A DNA stretch of 64,000 bases from an uncultured Dysosmobacter sp. (GTDB lineage: Bacteria; Bacillota; Clostridia; Oscillospirales; Oscillospiraceae): positions 1 to 64,000 of the forward strand of contig CAKTOO010000015.1 in the NCBI GenBank assembly GCA_934590165.1. Reading direction: 5' to 3'. Below, in pieces: positions 25,437-33,213 of this stretch (its first letter is position 1; each line of letters begins with the position of its first letter). The translations under genes were made by a program, and so were the position numbers. The notes beneath the pieces are model-generated. The model made no database searches, was not told the DNA's origin, and was given only the letters and a program-made list of their open reading frames with translations.

Positions 25437-25845
25437 CGGCCCCAACATGAACATGCTGGGTATCCGCCAGCCGGAGATCTACGGCCGGGCCACCTATGCA
25501 GACCTGCAAAAGACGATCCGGGAGGAAGCGGACCAGATGGGCGTCCAAGTGAGCTTTTTCCAGTCCAACCATGAGGGGGCCCTGGTGGATGCCATCCAGC
25601 AGGCCTATTTCGACAAGGTGGATGGCATCATCATCAACCCCGCCGCCTACACCCACACCAGCGTGGCCCTGTTGGACGCTGTAAAGGCCGTGGGCATCCC
25701 CACGGTGGAGGTCCATGTCTCCGACCCGGACAGCCGGGAGGAGTTCCGCCATATCTCCTATATCCGTGCCGCCTGTGTGGCCACCATCCGGGGCCACGGG
25801 CTGCTTGGCTATCTGGAGGCCCTGCACCTGCTGTGCGAGCAGTAA
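25417..25845 (+). CDS. aroQ: Type II 3-dehydroquinate dehydratase
   Basis: A 142-residue flavodoxin-like enzyme that dehydrates 3-dehydroquinate. It has the N-terminal GPNMNMLGIRQPEIYG with the active-site Tyr, the flexible lid Arg in that segment, INPAAYTHTSVALLDA and VEVHVSDP. It starts at GTG with TTGGAGG eight bases upstream and overlaps the aroE-aroK end by twenty bases. It is the last gene of the operon and completes the pathway to chorismate. Confidence 0.96.
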   Translation: MHILVINGPNMNMLGIRQPEIYGRATYADLQKTIREEADQMGVQVSFFQSNHEGALVDAIQQAYFDKVDGIIINPAAYTHTSVALLDAVKAVGIPTVEVHVSDPDSREEFRHISYIRAACVATIRGHGLLGYLEALHLLCEQ

Positions 25846-25848
25846 TGA

Positions 25849-25885
25849 AAACAACCGCCTCCGGTAAGGCCGGAGGCGGTTGTTT
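25849..25885 (+). terminator. First hairpin after the aromatic operon
   Basis: A perfect 16-bp stem (25849-25864 with 25870-25885) directly after aroQ; its T-rich 3-prime side ends in TTGTTT. Confidence 0.75.
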
Positions 25886-25889
25886 GCGC

Positions 25890-25926
25890 AAAAAAGGACT
25901 GCCGCAATGCGGCAGTCCTTTTTTAA
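25890..25926. terminator. Bidirectional terminator between aroQ and cstA
   Basis: A 16-bp stem with a three-base loop (25890-25905, 25909-25924) bordered by A6 and T6, suited to stop both converging transcripts. Confidence 0.93.
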
Positions 25927-25977
25927 TACAGCGGAGACTGGCAAAACTCCGTCGTTTTTTGTGTTGCAGCAGACAGC

Positions 25978-27690
25978 TTACTTCGCAGCAGCCTTCTTCT
26001 GCTTGCTGATGGTGGAAAAGCCCTCGATGGCCAGGACGATAGCCAGAACCACCAGCAGGACGCCCAGGATGACCTGGACATAGGGGCCCCAGTCAGCACC
26101 GCCAGCGGTGATCTTGCCAACCTGCTGGATAGTATTGATGATCAGAGAGCAGATGGTGACAACCAGCATGAACGCCATGGGGAACAGGAACATCTTGTTG
26201 TTCTTGCCGACGTTGCCCAGCCAGGTAGCCACAGCCAGCAGGCCCAGAGCGGCCAGCAGCTGGTTGGCGGAGCCAAACAGAGCCCAGATCTTGCCATAGC
26301 CGTTCAGGCCCAGCAGCACGCCCAGGATAACGGTGATGCCGGTGGCAACATACATGTTGGACATGACCTTCTTGTAGCCGGTGACGTTCTCGGGAGTCTC
26401 ACCCTTGGATCCATCCAGCCAGAACTCCTGGAACATGAAACGGGCCAGACGGGTGGCGGTATCCAGAGAGGTCAGGCAGAAGGAGGAATAGGTCAGCACC
26501 AGCAGAGTGTACAGCACGCTGTAAACGCTGCCGTGGCTGGGATCGATCATGCCGGCAATACCGCCGCCGAAGAGGACGGTGGGACCGACGCCGATGTCAC
26601 CGCCGTTGGCATTGGCATAGCCCGCCACAGCGCAGAGGACCAGAACAGCCAGAACGCACTCCAGCAGCATACCGCCGTAGGCGATGGGCTTAGCGTCCTT
26701 TTCCTTGTCCAGCTGCTTGGAGGTGGTACCGGAGGAAACCAGAGAATGGAAACCAGAGATAGCACCGCAGGCAATGGTAGTGAACAGGACGGGGAACACG
26801 GGAGTGGTGCAGGTCTCGGCCTGCACGGCAGGCAGATTCTCCATAGAGGGATGGCCGATGAACACGGCGATAACAGCCAGAGCCAGCATGGCGTACAGCA
26901 GGAAGGAGCTCAGGTAGTCACGGGGCTGCAGCAGGATCCACACAGGCGTGACAGAAGCGATGGCGATGTACAGGCCGCAGATCCACATCCAGGTGGTGGT
27001 GGACAGATACAGGGGATGGAAGTTCATGCCGATGGCGATGATCACCACGATGCCGATGACGCCCACCACAGAAGCAACGCTCATGGGAGCATTACGGCGA
27101 TAGACGCAGAAGCCGAAGATGACGGCGATCAGGATGAACAGCAGGGACACCATGGCCACGCGGGCATTGCTCTCGGAAGCCACATAGTCCACAGCGCCCG
27201 CCTCGGTGAAGGTGGCGCCGAAGGTGCCGGCCACGATGGAGGCAAAGGCAGCCACCACCAGGATCAAGGTCAGATAGGCGAAAGTCAGGAACAGCATCTT
27301 CGCCCGCTTGCTCATGTTCTCGGAGATGATCTCGCCGATGGAGCGGCCGCCGTGGCGGACAGAGGCGAACAGGGCGCCGAAGTCATGAACGCCGCCGAAG
27401 AAGATACCGCCGATGATGATCCACGCCAGGCAGGGCAGCCAGCCGAAGCCCAGCTTCAGAGCGGAGATGGGGCCGGTGATGGGGCCGGCGCCGGCGATGG
27501 AGGAGAAATGATGGCCCATCAGAACGGGGGCCGGAGCGGGGACATAGTCCACGCCGTCTTGCATGGTATGCGCGGGGGTGGGTTGGTCGTTCTCGCCGAC
27601 GCCCCACTGCTTGCACAGCCAGCGGCCATAGAAAATATAGCCGCAGGCAAGCAGGGCGACGCCAATGATGAGAATTACTAAACCATTCAT
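25978..27690 (-). CDS. cstA: Carbon starvation protein A family transporter
   Basis: A 570-residue membrane protein with about 16-18 hydrophobic helices. The family motif HHFSSIAGAGPITGP lies near residues 60-74, and GGVHDFGALFASVRHGGRSIGE and AIACGAISGFHSLVSSGTT follow. CstA/BtsT proteins import pyruvate or peptides; this shorter form cannot be assigned to one substrate. GAAGGGAGAG precedes the ATG. It follows an unknown gene by 18 bases on the minus strand, so the pair is one operon, with the unknown protein perhaps a partner. Confidence 0.93.
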   Translation of the reverse strand: MNGLVILIIGVALLACGYIFYGRWLCKQWGVGENDQPTPAHTMQDGVDYVPAPAPVLMGHHFSSIAGAGPITGPISALKLGFGWLPCLAWIIIGGIFFGGVHDFGALFASVRHGGRSIGEIISENMSKRAKMLFLTFAYLTLILVVAAFASIVAGTFGATFTEAGAVDYVASESNARVAMVSLLFILIAVIFGFCVYRRNAPMSVASVVGVIGIVVIIAIGMNFHPLYLSTTTWMWICGLYIAIASVTPVWILLQPRDYLSSFLLYAMLALAVIAVFIGHPSMENLPAVQAETCTTPVFPVLFTTIACGAISGFHSLVSSGTTSKQLDKEKDAKPIAYGGMLLECVLAVLVLCAVAGYANANGGDIGVGPTVLFGGGIAGMIDPSHGSVYSVLYTLLVLTYSSFCLTSLDTATRLARFMFQEFWLDGSKGETPENVTGYKKVMSNMYVATGITVILGVLLGLNGYGKIWALFGSANQLLAALGLLAVATWLGNVGKNNKMFLFPMAFMLVVTICSLIINTIQQVGKITAGGADWGPYVQVILGVLLVVLAIVLAIEGFSTISKQKKAAAK

Positions 27691-27708
27691 TGTATACTCT
27701 CCCTTCTT

Positions 27709-28227
27709 TTACTGCACCTTGGAGGAAAAATTCGCCTCCAAGGTCTTTTTCGCTTCTTTTCCGGCTGGATTGGAAAGGAAGCTGTGCGTGGAAATTTCCA
27801 TTGCCGCGATATGATACTCCATCCAGCCATGGAGTGCCAGCCGAAAGTTTTTCCGGAAGCGGGTCTTTTGGACCAGCTTTTTCGCTTCCGGGGTGATGGT
27901 GTCCGCCAGGATCACCAACGTCACAAATGAGGACATGTGCTCCTTATGGGGCTTGATCCGGCTCATGCCTGCCTGCATGGAAAGGTCGATCTGCTTTTGC
28001 AGCGTCTCCTCGTCCAGAGCGCCCGCCAGGTAGAAATACGTGTAATCATAATTTTCCACGGCATTGAGTACATGGCGGCGGCTGATGAGGTAATTTTCAT
28101 CCCGCAGGTAATAAGTAGCCGTGGCAGGAAAGCTGCCGCCCTCCACGGTCACGTCCCGGTCAATATCGTAATGGTAGGAATAAGCGTCCAGCAGCTTATC
28201 CAGCCGTTCCTGTTTTGTCAGTTCCAT
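27709..28227 (-). CDS. Unknown protein co-transcribed with cstA
   Basis: A 172-residue soluble-looking protein beginning MELTKQERLDKLLDAYSYHYDI and rich in Tyr and charged residues, with no signal peptide, membrane segment or metal motif I can name. AGTAGGG lies eight bases before the ATG at 28227; the longer frame upstream passes through the 5-prime leader. It has its own strong promoter and is followed directly by cstA. Tight linkage suggests a regulatory or accessory role for the transporter, but this is inference. Confidence 0.7.
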   Translation of the reverse strand: MELTKQERLDKLLDAYSYHYDIDRDVTVEGGSFPATATYYLRDENYLISRRHVLNAVENYDYTYFYLAGALDEETLQKQIDLSMQAGMSRIKPHKEHMSSFVTLVILADTITPEAKKLVQKTRFRKNFRLALHGWMEYHIAAMEISTHSFLSNPAGKEAKKTLEANFSSKVQ

Positions 28228-28320
28228 AGGAAGGTCCCTACTTTCTCTCCGGTGGTTTGAAGTTCCCATACTGCCGGCAGGACCCTGTGCAGACGAATCC
28301 CCTCCTGCAAATGCGTAGTT

Positions 28321-28349
28321 ATTATACACCATCGTGAAGAATTTGTTAA
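28321..28349 (-). promoter_or_regulatory. Promoter of the cstA operon
   Basis: Minus-strand TTAACA (28344-28349) and TATAAT (28321-28326) are 17 bases apart, about 94 bases before the start codon. The leader contains a GCAGGA/TCCTGC inverted repeat (about 28275-28310). Confidence 0.75.
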
Positions 28350-28359
28350 GAGGGTGCGG

Positions 28360-28571
28360 TAAATTTTGTGAATAATTCGTGAACGCCCCTCCTTTAGTTG
28401 TTTATTTCGTCAAATTTTTATTCCGGTTTTTTCAAATTCTTTTGCCGGAACTACCACATTTTTCCTCCTTGTTTGTACATATTGCTTAATTACCCTTATT
28501 TTGTCCGCCTCTGCAAAACAGTCCGTCGGGAAACATTTTCCCAGCGGACTGTCAAAAGCCAAAAAAAGTTG
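28360..28571. other. AT-rich intergenic region between the cstA operon and the FadR-type gene
   Basis: No gene is seen. It holds sequence upstream of the cstA-operon promoter, pyrimidine-rich stretches and, at 28518-28552, the terminator of the FadR-type gene. Confidence 0.6.
28514..28552 (-). terminator. Terminator of the FadR-type regulator gene
   Basis: ACAGTCCG and CGGACTGT (8 bp) plus an inner GGGAAA/TTTCCC stem, followed on the minus strand by T4. Confidence 0.75.
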
Positions 28572-29255
28572 TTACATTTGCAAGGCGTTGATCAAATGGC
28601 GGATATGAATGCTCATGGCATGTCGGGCGCCGGCCTCATCCCGCTGCAGCAGAAATTCCAAAATGACCCGATTGTCACCCAGGGCCGTCTCCAGCATCTG
28701 CTGGCGGTTGCCAGTGATCTGCATGATCTCGTTGACGGCGCTGTTGATGATGGGATACAGGTGGCGCATATATTCATTGTGGGACGCCTTAATAATGGCC
28801 CAGTGGAATTCCTGGTCCGCCAGCGGCCAGTCGCCGTCTTCCGCGGCGATGCGCTCCACCCGCTCCGCCTTTTTCCGGATCATGTCCAACTCCTCGTCAC
28901 TGGCCCGCTGGCAGGCCAATTCCACGGTAGCGGGTTCAAAAATGAGGCGCATTTCAAAAAGGTCTTTCGCCCGCACCCGGGAGCGCAGGCCCGCCAGGGC
29001 CGTCAGATCCAGGCCGCCCACCGGCAGCTCCTCCGCCACGAATGTCCCCCGGCCACGCCGGATCTCCAAAATACCCTGGGCCACCAGGAAGGAGATGGCC
29101 TCCCGCAGGGTGGTGCGGCTGACCTGCAATTCCTCGCTGAGCTCATTTTCATTGGGCAGCTTGCTGCCGGGGGCATAGCGCCCCTCGTCCACGATCATTT
29201 CATACAGGCGGTCAGAGGTCCGCTCTGACAGCTTGACTTTTTTTGTCTCTCCCAT
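28572..29255 (-). CDS. FadR subfamily GntR regulator with FCD domain
   Basis: A 227-residue protein: winged helix at residues 8-75 (LYEMIVDEGRYAPGSKLPNENEL, VSRTTLREAISFL, RRGRGTFV) and a helical FCD ligand domain behind it, with the Asp-x3-His of DQEFHWAI and later His residues that bind metal in this family. FCD regulators sense organic acids. It is divergent from the VOR-type oxidoreductase operon, with the dyad TTGTCAGACAA between them, so it most likely controls that operon in response to a 2-oxoacid or related acid, and also itself. Confidence 0.9.
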   Translation of the reverse strand: MGETKKVKLSERTSDRLYEMIVDEGRYAPGSKLPNENELSEELQVSRTTLREAISFLVAQGILEIRRGRGTFVAEELPVGGLDLTALAGLRSRVRAKDLFEMRLIFEPATVELACQRASDEELDMIRKKAERVERIAAEDGDWPLADQEFHWAIIKASHNEYMRHLYPIINSAVNEIMQITGNRQQMLETALGDNRVILEFLLQRDEAGARHAMSIHIRHLINALQM

Positions 29256-29320
29256 ACAGAACCCTCCGTGTCAGGCTGATACCGGGCTAATGCCTTTCCG
29301 GTCCGCATTTTCTGCGGTAT

Positions 29321-29349
29321 AAAATATTATAATCTTTTTTGTCAGACAA
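29321..29349 (-). promoter_or_regulatory. Promoter and dyad operator for the FadR-type gene
   Basis: Minus-strand TTGTCT (29344-29349) and TATTTT (29321-29326) are 17 bases apart; a TATAAT at 29326-29331 is an alternative -10. The 11-base palindrome TTGTCAGACAA (29339-29349) covers the -35 and resembles the short dyads bound by FCD regulators. Confidence 0.5.
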
Positions 29350-29362
29350 CGCTAGAACCCTC

Positions 29363-29400
29363 TTGACATCATATTTTACCGGTAGTACAATGACATCATA
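29363..29400 (+). promoter_or_regulatory. Promoter of the VOR-type operon with direct repeats
   Basis: TTGACA (29363-29368) and TACAAT (29386-29391) are 17 bases apart. TGACATCATA occurs twice, at 29364-29373 and 29391-29400, bracketing the promoter core. Confidence 0.8.
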
Positions 29401-29454
29401 CAACAAGCCGCAGAATAATACAACTAGATTTTTAAATTTGCGAGGTGAACCATC

Positions 29455-30135
29455 TTGAGGGCAGATGCGATCTGCACCCACCGCGTTTCCATCATCACCG
29501 GACACTACGGCACCGGCAAAACGGAATTCGCCGTGAATCTGGCGCTGCAGTTGGCGGCTCTGGACCATAAGGTCATGGTGGCGGATCTGGATATCGTAAA
29601 TCCCTATTTCCGGTCCCGGGAACGGAAGACCCTGTTCCAGGAGGCGGGCATCCGCCTGATCTCCTCCTCCCAGGCCTGCTCCGACGCCGATGTGCCCGCC
29701 CTGCCGGCGGAGCTTTTGACCATTCTGGAAAACCGGGATATCACCGGCGTGCTGGATATCGGCGGCGACCCCGTGGGTGCCCGGGTTCTGGCCCGATTCA
29801 ACGACAAGATCATCTCGGAGGATTACCAGCTCATCTATGTGCTCAATGCCAACCGCCCGGAGGTCCGTTCTCCGGAGGCTGCCATCGCCTACCTGCGGGG
29901 CATTGAAGCCACCACCAGCCTCACCTGCACAGGCATCGTCAACAACACCCACCTGTGCGGCGAGACCACGCCGGAGGAGATCCGCAAGGGCGTCCGGCTG
30001 GCGGAAACCGTCTCGCAGGAGACCGGCATCCCCGTTCTCTGCCATGTGGCGGAGGAACGCTTCATTCCGGAATTGTCCGACCTCTCGGAACCTGTTTTTC
30101 CGATCACCGTACAAATGAAAAAGCCGTGGGAATGA
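29455..30135 (+). CDS. P-loop ATPase of unknown role in a 2-oxoacid oxidoreductase operon
   Basis: A 226-residue protein with Walker A GHYGTGKTE at residues 16-24 and the SIMIBI-like VMVADLDIVNPYFRSR, ending in a nucleotide-base pocket segment VLNANRPEVR. It resembles MinD/CooC-type ATPases that load metals or clusters or position partners. It starts at TTG after GCGAGGTGA. First in the operon with ferredoxin and oxidoreductase subunits, it may mature the iron-sulfur or TPP enzyme, but no direct evidence is visible. Not a transporter: no membrane segment. Confidence 0.8.
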   Translation: MRADAICTHRVSIITGHYGTGKTEFAVNLALQLAALDHKVMVADLDIVNPYFRSRERKTLFQEAGIRLISSSQACSDADVPALPAELLTILENRDITGVLDIGGDPVGARVLARFNDKIISEDYQLIYVLNANRPEVRSPEAAIAYLRGIEATTSLTCTGIVNNTHLCGETTPEEIRKGVRLAETVSQETGIPVLCHVAEERFIPELSDLSEPVFPITVQMKKPWE

Positions 30136-30168
30136 GCCACGAACTTGGAAAGAAGGAGGAGTTTCCAT

Positions 30169-30381
30169 ATGACCGCAAAAGTAACGTTCAACTCCGACCG
30201 CTGCAAGGGCTGCGAACTGTGCGTTTCCGTTTGCCCCAAGCACATCGTTGCCATTGACAGCACGGTCATCAACCGCAAGGGCTATCATCCCGCCACTGTG
30301 ACAGACATCAGCCAGTGCATCGCCTGTGCCAGTTGCGCGAAGATCTGCCCGGATTCCATCATCACCGTGGAAAAATTCTGA
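30169..30381 (+). CDS. Ferredoxin-type delta subunit, two 4Fe-4S clusters
   Basis: A 70-residue protein with cysteines at 12, 15, 18, 22 and 50, 53, 56, 60, each set a CxxCxxCxxxCP motif binding one 4Fe-4S cluster. It carries electrons from the TPP subunit of the 2-oxoacid oxidoreductase to ferredoxin. AGAAGGAGGAG precedes the ATG at 30169; an in-frame ATG eight codons earlier sits before that site. It is 33 bases after the ATPase gene and 18 before vorB. Confidence 0.93.
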   Translation: MTAKVTFNSDRCKGCELCVSVCPKHIVAIDSTVINRKGYHPATVTDISQCIACASCAKICPDSIITVEKF

Positions 30382-30399
30382 AAAAGGAGGTCATCAATC

Positions 30400-31470
30400 G
30401 TGGAAAAGGAACTTTGGAAAGGTAATGAAGCCATCGCGGAGGCTGCTATCCGCGCCGGCTGCGACTGCTTCTTCGGCTATCCCATCACCCCGCAGAGCGA
30501 GGTACCCGAGTATTTGTCCCTGCATCTGCCCCAGCACGGCAAGGTCTTTGTCCAGGCCGAGTCCGAGGTGGCTGCCATCAACATGGTCTACGGTGCCGCC
30601 GGCTCCGGTATGCGCGCCATGACTTCCTCCTCTTCTCCCGGCATCAGCCTGAAGCAGGAGGGCATCACCTACATCGCCGCCGCCGAGCTGCCCTGCGTCA
30701 TCGTCAACTGTATGCGCGGCGGCCCCGGCCTTGGCACCATCCAGCCCGGTCAGGGCGATTATTTCCAGGCTACCCGCGGCGGCGGCAACGGTGACTACCG
30801 CACCGTCGTTCTGGCGCCCTCCAACATCCAGGAAGCCGTGGACTTTGTGCAGGAGGCCTTCGATATTGCCGACTGCTACCGCAACCCCACCATGATCGTC
30901 TGCGATGGCCTCATCGGCCAGATGATGGAGCCCATCGAGTGGCGTGAGATCCCCAAGCGGGACCTGCCCCCCAAGGACTGGGCCGCTACCGGCAAGCACG
31001 GCCGTGACCACACCAATGTCATCAACTCCCTGTACATGGACCCCGAGGAGTGCGACGACCACAACGCCGACCTGGAGGCCAAGTACAAGCTGATTGCCGA
31101 AAAGGAAGTCCGTTGGGATACGAAGGACTGCGAGGACGCCGAGCTGGTCATCACCGCTTACGGTACCCCCGCCCGTATCGCCCTCAGCGCTCTGGAGACC
31201 CTGCGGGCCGAAGGCATTAAGGCCGGCCTGTTCCGTCCCATCACCCTGTGGCCCTATCCCGAGAAGGCGTTGCACGATCTGGCCGGTCAGGACCACGTCA
31301 AGGCTATTCTGGACGTGGAAATGAGCGCCGGCGGTCAGATGATCGACGATGTCCGCCTGGCCGTGGAAGGCCAGAAGCCCATCTCCTACCTGGGTCACGC
31401 CGGCGGCGTGATGCCCACCATTGAGGAAATCGTGGAATCGGCCAAAAAGGCCCTGAAGGAGGCTAAGTAA
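30400..31470 (+). CDS. vorB: 2-oxoacid:ferredoxin oxidoreductase alpha subunit (VorB-like)
   Basis: A 356-residue alpha subunit: GNEAIAEAAIRAGCDCFFGYPITPQSEVPEYL at the start, AESEVAAINMVYGAAGSG (about 54-71), and SSPGISLKQEG. It resembles proteins annotated as 3-methyl-2-oxobutanoate dehydrogenase subunit VorB, which act on branched 2-oxoacids from Val, Leu and Ile; 2-oxoglutarate is the main alternative. Starts at GTG after AAAAAGGAGG. With the next two genes and the small ferredoxin it makes a four-subunit enzyme. The direction, oxidation or reductive carboxylation, cannot be read from sequence. Confidence 0.9.
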   Translation: MEKELWKGNEAIAEAAIRAGCDCFFGYPITPQSEVPEYLSLHLPQHGKVFVQAESEVAAINMVYGAAGSGMRAMTSSSSPGISLKQEGITYIAAAELPCVIVNCMRGGPGLGTIQPGQGDYFQATRGGGNGDYRTVVLAPSNIQEAVDFVQEAFDIADCYRNPTMIVCDGLIGQMMEPIEWREIPKRDLPPKDWAATGKHGRDHTNVINSLYMDPEECDDHNADLEAKYKLIAEKEVRWDTKDCEDAELVITAYGTPARIALSALETLRAEGIKAGLFRPITLWPYPEKALHDLAGQDHVKAILDVEMSAGGQMIDDVRLAVEGQKPISYLGHAGGVMPTIEEIVESAKKALKEAK

Positions 31471-31471
31471 T

Positions 31472-32221
31472 ATGGCAATCGTATATCAAAAGTCCAAGGG
31501 CCTGACGGATGCCGAACTCCATTACTGCCCTGGCTGCAACCACGGCATCGTACATAAGCTGATTGCTGAGGTTCTGGAAGAAATGGGCCTGCTGGATGAG
31601 ACCATCGGCGTTTGCCCCGTGGGCTGCTCCGTCTTTGCCTATAAGTATTTCAACTGCGATATGCAGGAGGCCGCTCACGGCCGTGCTCCCGCCGTGGCCA
31701 CCGGCATCAAGCGCACCCATCCCACCCAGCCTGTATTCACCTATCAGGGTGACGGCGACCTGGCGTCCATCGGCGCCGCCGAGATCGTCCACGCTGCCAT
31801 GCGCGGGGAGAAGTTCACCACTATTTTCATCAACAACGCCATTTACGGCATGACCGGCGGCCAGATGGCCCCCACCACCCTGATCGGCCAGAAGGCCACC
31901 ACCTGCCAGTTGGGCCGCACCAAGGAGCAGGCCGGTATGCCCATGCGGGTAGCGGAGCTGCTGTCCACGCTGGACGGCTGCGTCTACGCTGAGCGTGTCT
32001 GCGTCACCGATATTCCCCATCTGAACAAGGCCAAGAAGGCCATTCGCAAGGCCTTTGAAAAGCAGATGGCCGGCGAGGGCTTCACCTTTGTGGAAGTCCT
32101 GTCCACCTGCCCCACCAACTGGGGTATGTCTCCTCTGAAGGCCAAGCAGTGGCTCATGGACAACATGGTTCCCTATTATCCCCTGGGTGTTATCAAGGAA
32201 ACCAGCGCGGAGGTGAAGTAA
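31472..32221 (+). CDS. 2-oxoacid:ferredoxin oxidoreductase beta subunit, TPP-binding
   Basis: A 249-residue subunit with YCPGCNHGIVHK (cluster/TPP region near 18-29), GVCPVGCS, and the TPP-Mg motif GDGDLASIGAAEIVHAAMRG through FINNAIYGMTGGQ (about 90-130). It holds thiamine diphosphate and the catalytic centre where the 2-oxoacid is decarboxylated and joined to CoA. It starts one base after the vorB stop and ends one base before the gamma subunit, so all are coupled. Confidence 0.93.
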   Translation: MAIVYQKSKGLTDAELHYCPGCNHGIVHKLIAEVLEEMGLLDETIGVCPVGCSVFAYKYFNCDMQEAAHGRAPAVATGIKRTHPTQPVFTYQGDGDLASIGAAEIVHAAMRGEKFTTIFINNAIYGMTGGQMAPTTLIGQKATTCQLGRTKEQAGMPMRVAELLSTLDGCVYAERVCVTDIPHLNKAKKAIRKAFEKQMAGEGFTFVEVLSTCPTNWGMSPLKAKQWLMDNMVPYYPLGVIKETSAEVK

Positions 32222-32222
32222 G

Positions 32223-32759
32223 ATGAAAAAGCAGATCATCATTTCCGGTTTTGGCGGCCAGGGCGGTCTGGCCATCGGCAAGAACCTGGCGGAGGCTGGC
32301 ATGGGCGAGGGCCTGAACGTCACCTGGGCTCCTTCTTACGGTCCTGAGATGCGCGGCGGCACCGCCAACTGCTCCGTGGTCCTGTCTGACAAGCCCGTGG
32401 GTTCCCCCGTGTTCGCGCGCTCCACAGAGCTCATTGCCCTGAACGAGCCCTCTTTGATGAAGTTTGAGGAGGGCGTTCTGCCCGGCGGTACCGTGTTTGT
32501 CAACTGCGACGTGGTCACTGACAAGGTCAAGCGGGAGGATCTGACCGCTTACTATATCCCCTGCTCCAAAATCGCTGACGAGGTCGGCAACGCCAAGGTC
32601 AGCAACATGGTCATGCTGGGTGCTTATGTGGCCGCCACCAAGGTCCTCAAGCCTGAGACCATTGAGAAAATGATCCAGGAGATGTTTGCCGGCCCCAAGG
32701 CCAAGTTCATCCCTCTGAACATTGAGGCCTTCCATCGGGGCATGGCCTGCATCCAGTAA
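32223..32759 (+). CDS. 2-oxoacid:ferredoxin oxidoreductase gamma subunit
   Basis: A 178-residue subunit with IISGFGGQGGLAIGKNLAEA at residues 6-25 and SYGPEMRGGTANCSVVLSD, both standard for the gamma subunit that helps bind CoA. It completes the enzyme with the alpha, beta and ferredoxin subunits. Last gene of the operon; a GC-rich hairpin follows. Codon use matches its highly biased upstream neighbours, suggesting strong expression. Confidence 0.93.
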   Translation: MKKQIIISGFGGQGGLAIGKNLAEAGMGEGLNVTWAPSYGPEMRGGTANCSVVLSDKPVGSPVFARSTELIALNEPSLMKFEEGVLPGGTVFVNCDVVTDKVKREDLTAYYIPCSKIADEVGNAKVSNMVMLGAYVAATKVLKPETIEKMIQEMFAGPKAKFIPLNIEAFHRGMACIQ

Positions 32760-32790
32760 ACCGTTCCCCTCCTGTTCTTACCAAAGCACA

Positions 32791-32818
32791 CTGGCCCGGC
32801 GAAAAATCGCCGGGCCAG
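32791..32818 (+). terminator. Hairpin after the VOR-type operon
   Basis: A 12-bp perfect stem with a four-base loop (32791-32802, 32807-32818). There is no immediate T-run; a T6 follows about 17 bases later. Confidence 0.65.
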
Positions 32819-32863
32819 CGATGTATTTCCTCCTTTTTTCAGCCTTTCTGTGCATTTTGACCA

Positions 32864-32892
32864 TTGACTTTATTTCTTTAACAGCGTATAAA
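32864..32892 (+). promoter_or_regulatory. Promoter of the ilvE T-box transcript
   Basis: TTGACT (32864-32869) and TATAAA (32887-32892) are 17 bases apart. Confidence 0.78.
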
Positions 32893-32914
32893 GTAAATAG
32901 TTATAGTCAGTTAT

Positions 32915-33180
32915 AACATATGCGATGAACGGGACAGGTCCTGGGTATACGCTCTTTCAGAGAGCTGCCGGTCGGTGCGAGGCAGCAGGAGCCGCCGCAG
33001 GGTGTCACCCGGGAGCAGTCCGCAGAACGGGATTTTCCCCTGTATACGGACCGGATGCCCTCCGATATCCGGGCAATCGAGCGGCCGCCGTTTCCGGCGG
33101 CAATGAGAGTGGTACCACGGAAGTGTGACTTTCGCCTCTCCTGTACGACAGGCAGGATTGCGCGAAGGTCTTTTTTTATA
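32915..33180 (+). promoter_or_regulatory. T-box riboswitch leader, tRNA-Val specific
   Basis: CGGG (32930-32933) pairs with CCCG (33008-33011) at the specifier loop, and the codon before A-CCCG is GTC (33004-33006), for valine. This geometry is the same as in the Asn T-box of this window. AGAGCTGC and GGTGCGAGGCAGC form the stem I arm. The T-box GAGTGGTACCACGG ends at 33120; its TGGT would pair with ACCA of tRNA-Val, which has A73. The terminator (33127-33178) pairs GACTTTCGC with GCGAAGGTC, with an inner CCTGT/ACAGG, then T7. Confidence 0.9.
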
Positions 33181-33213
33181 GCTTCAAACCAAAAGTAAGG
33201 GAGAGTTTTTGAA

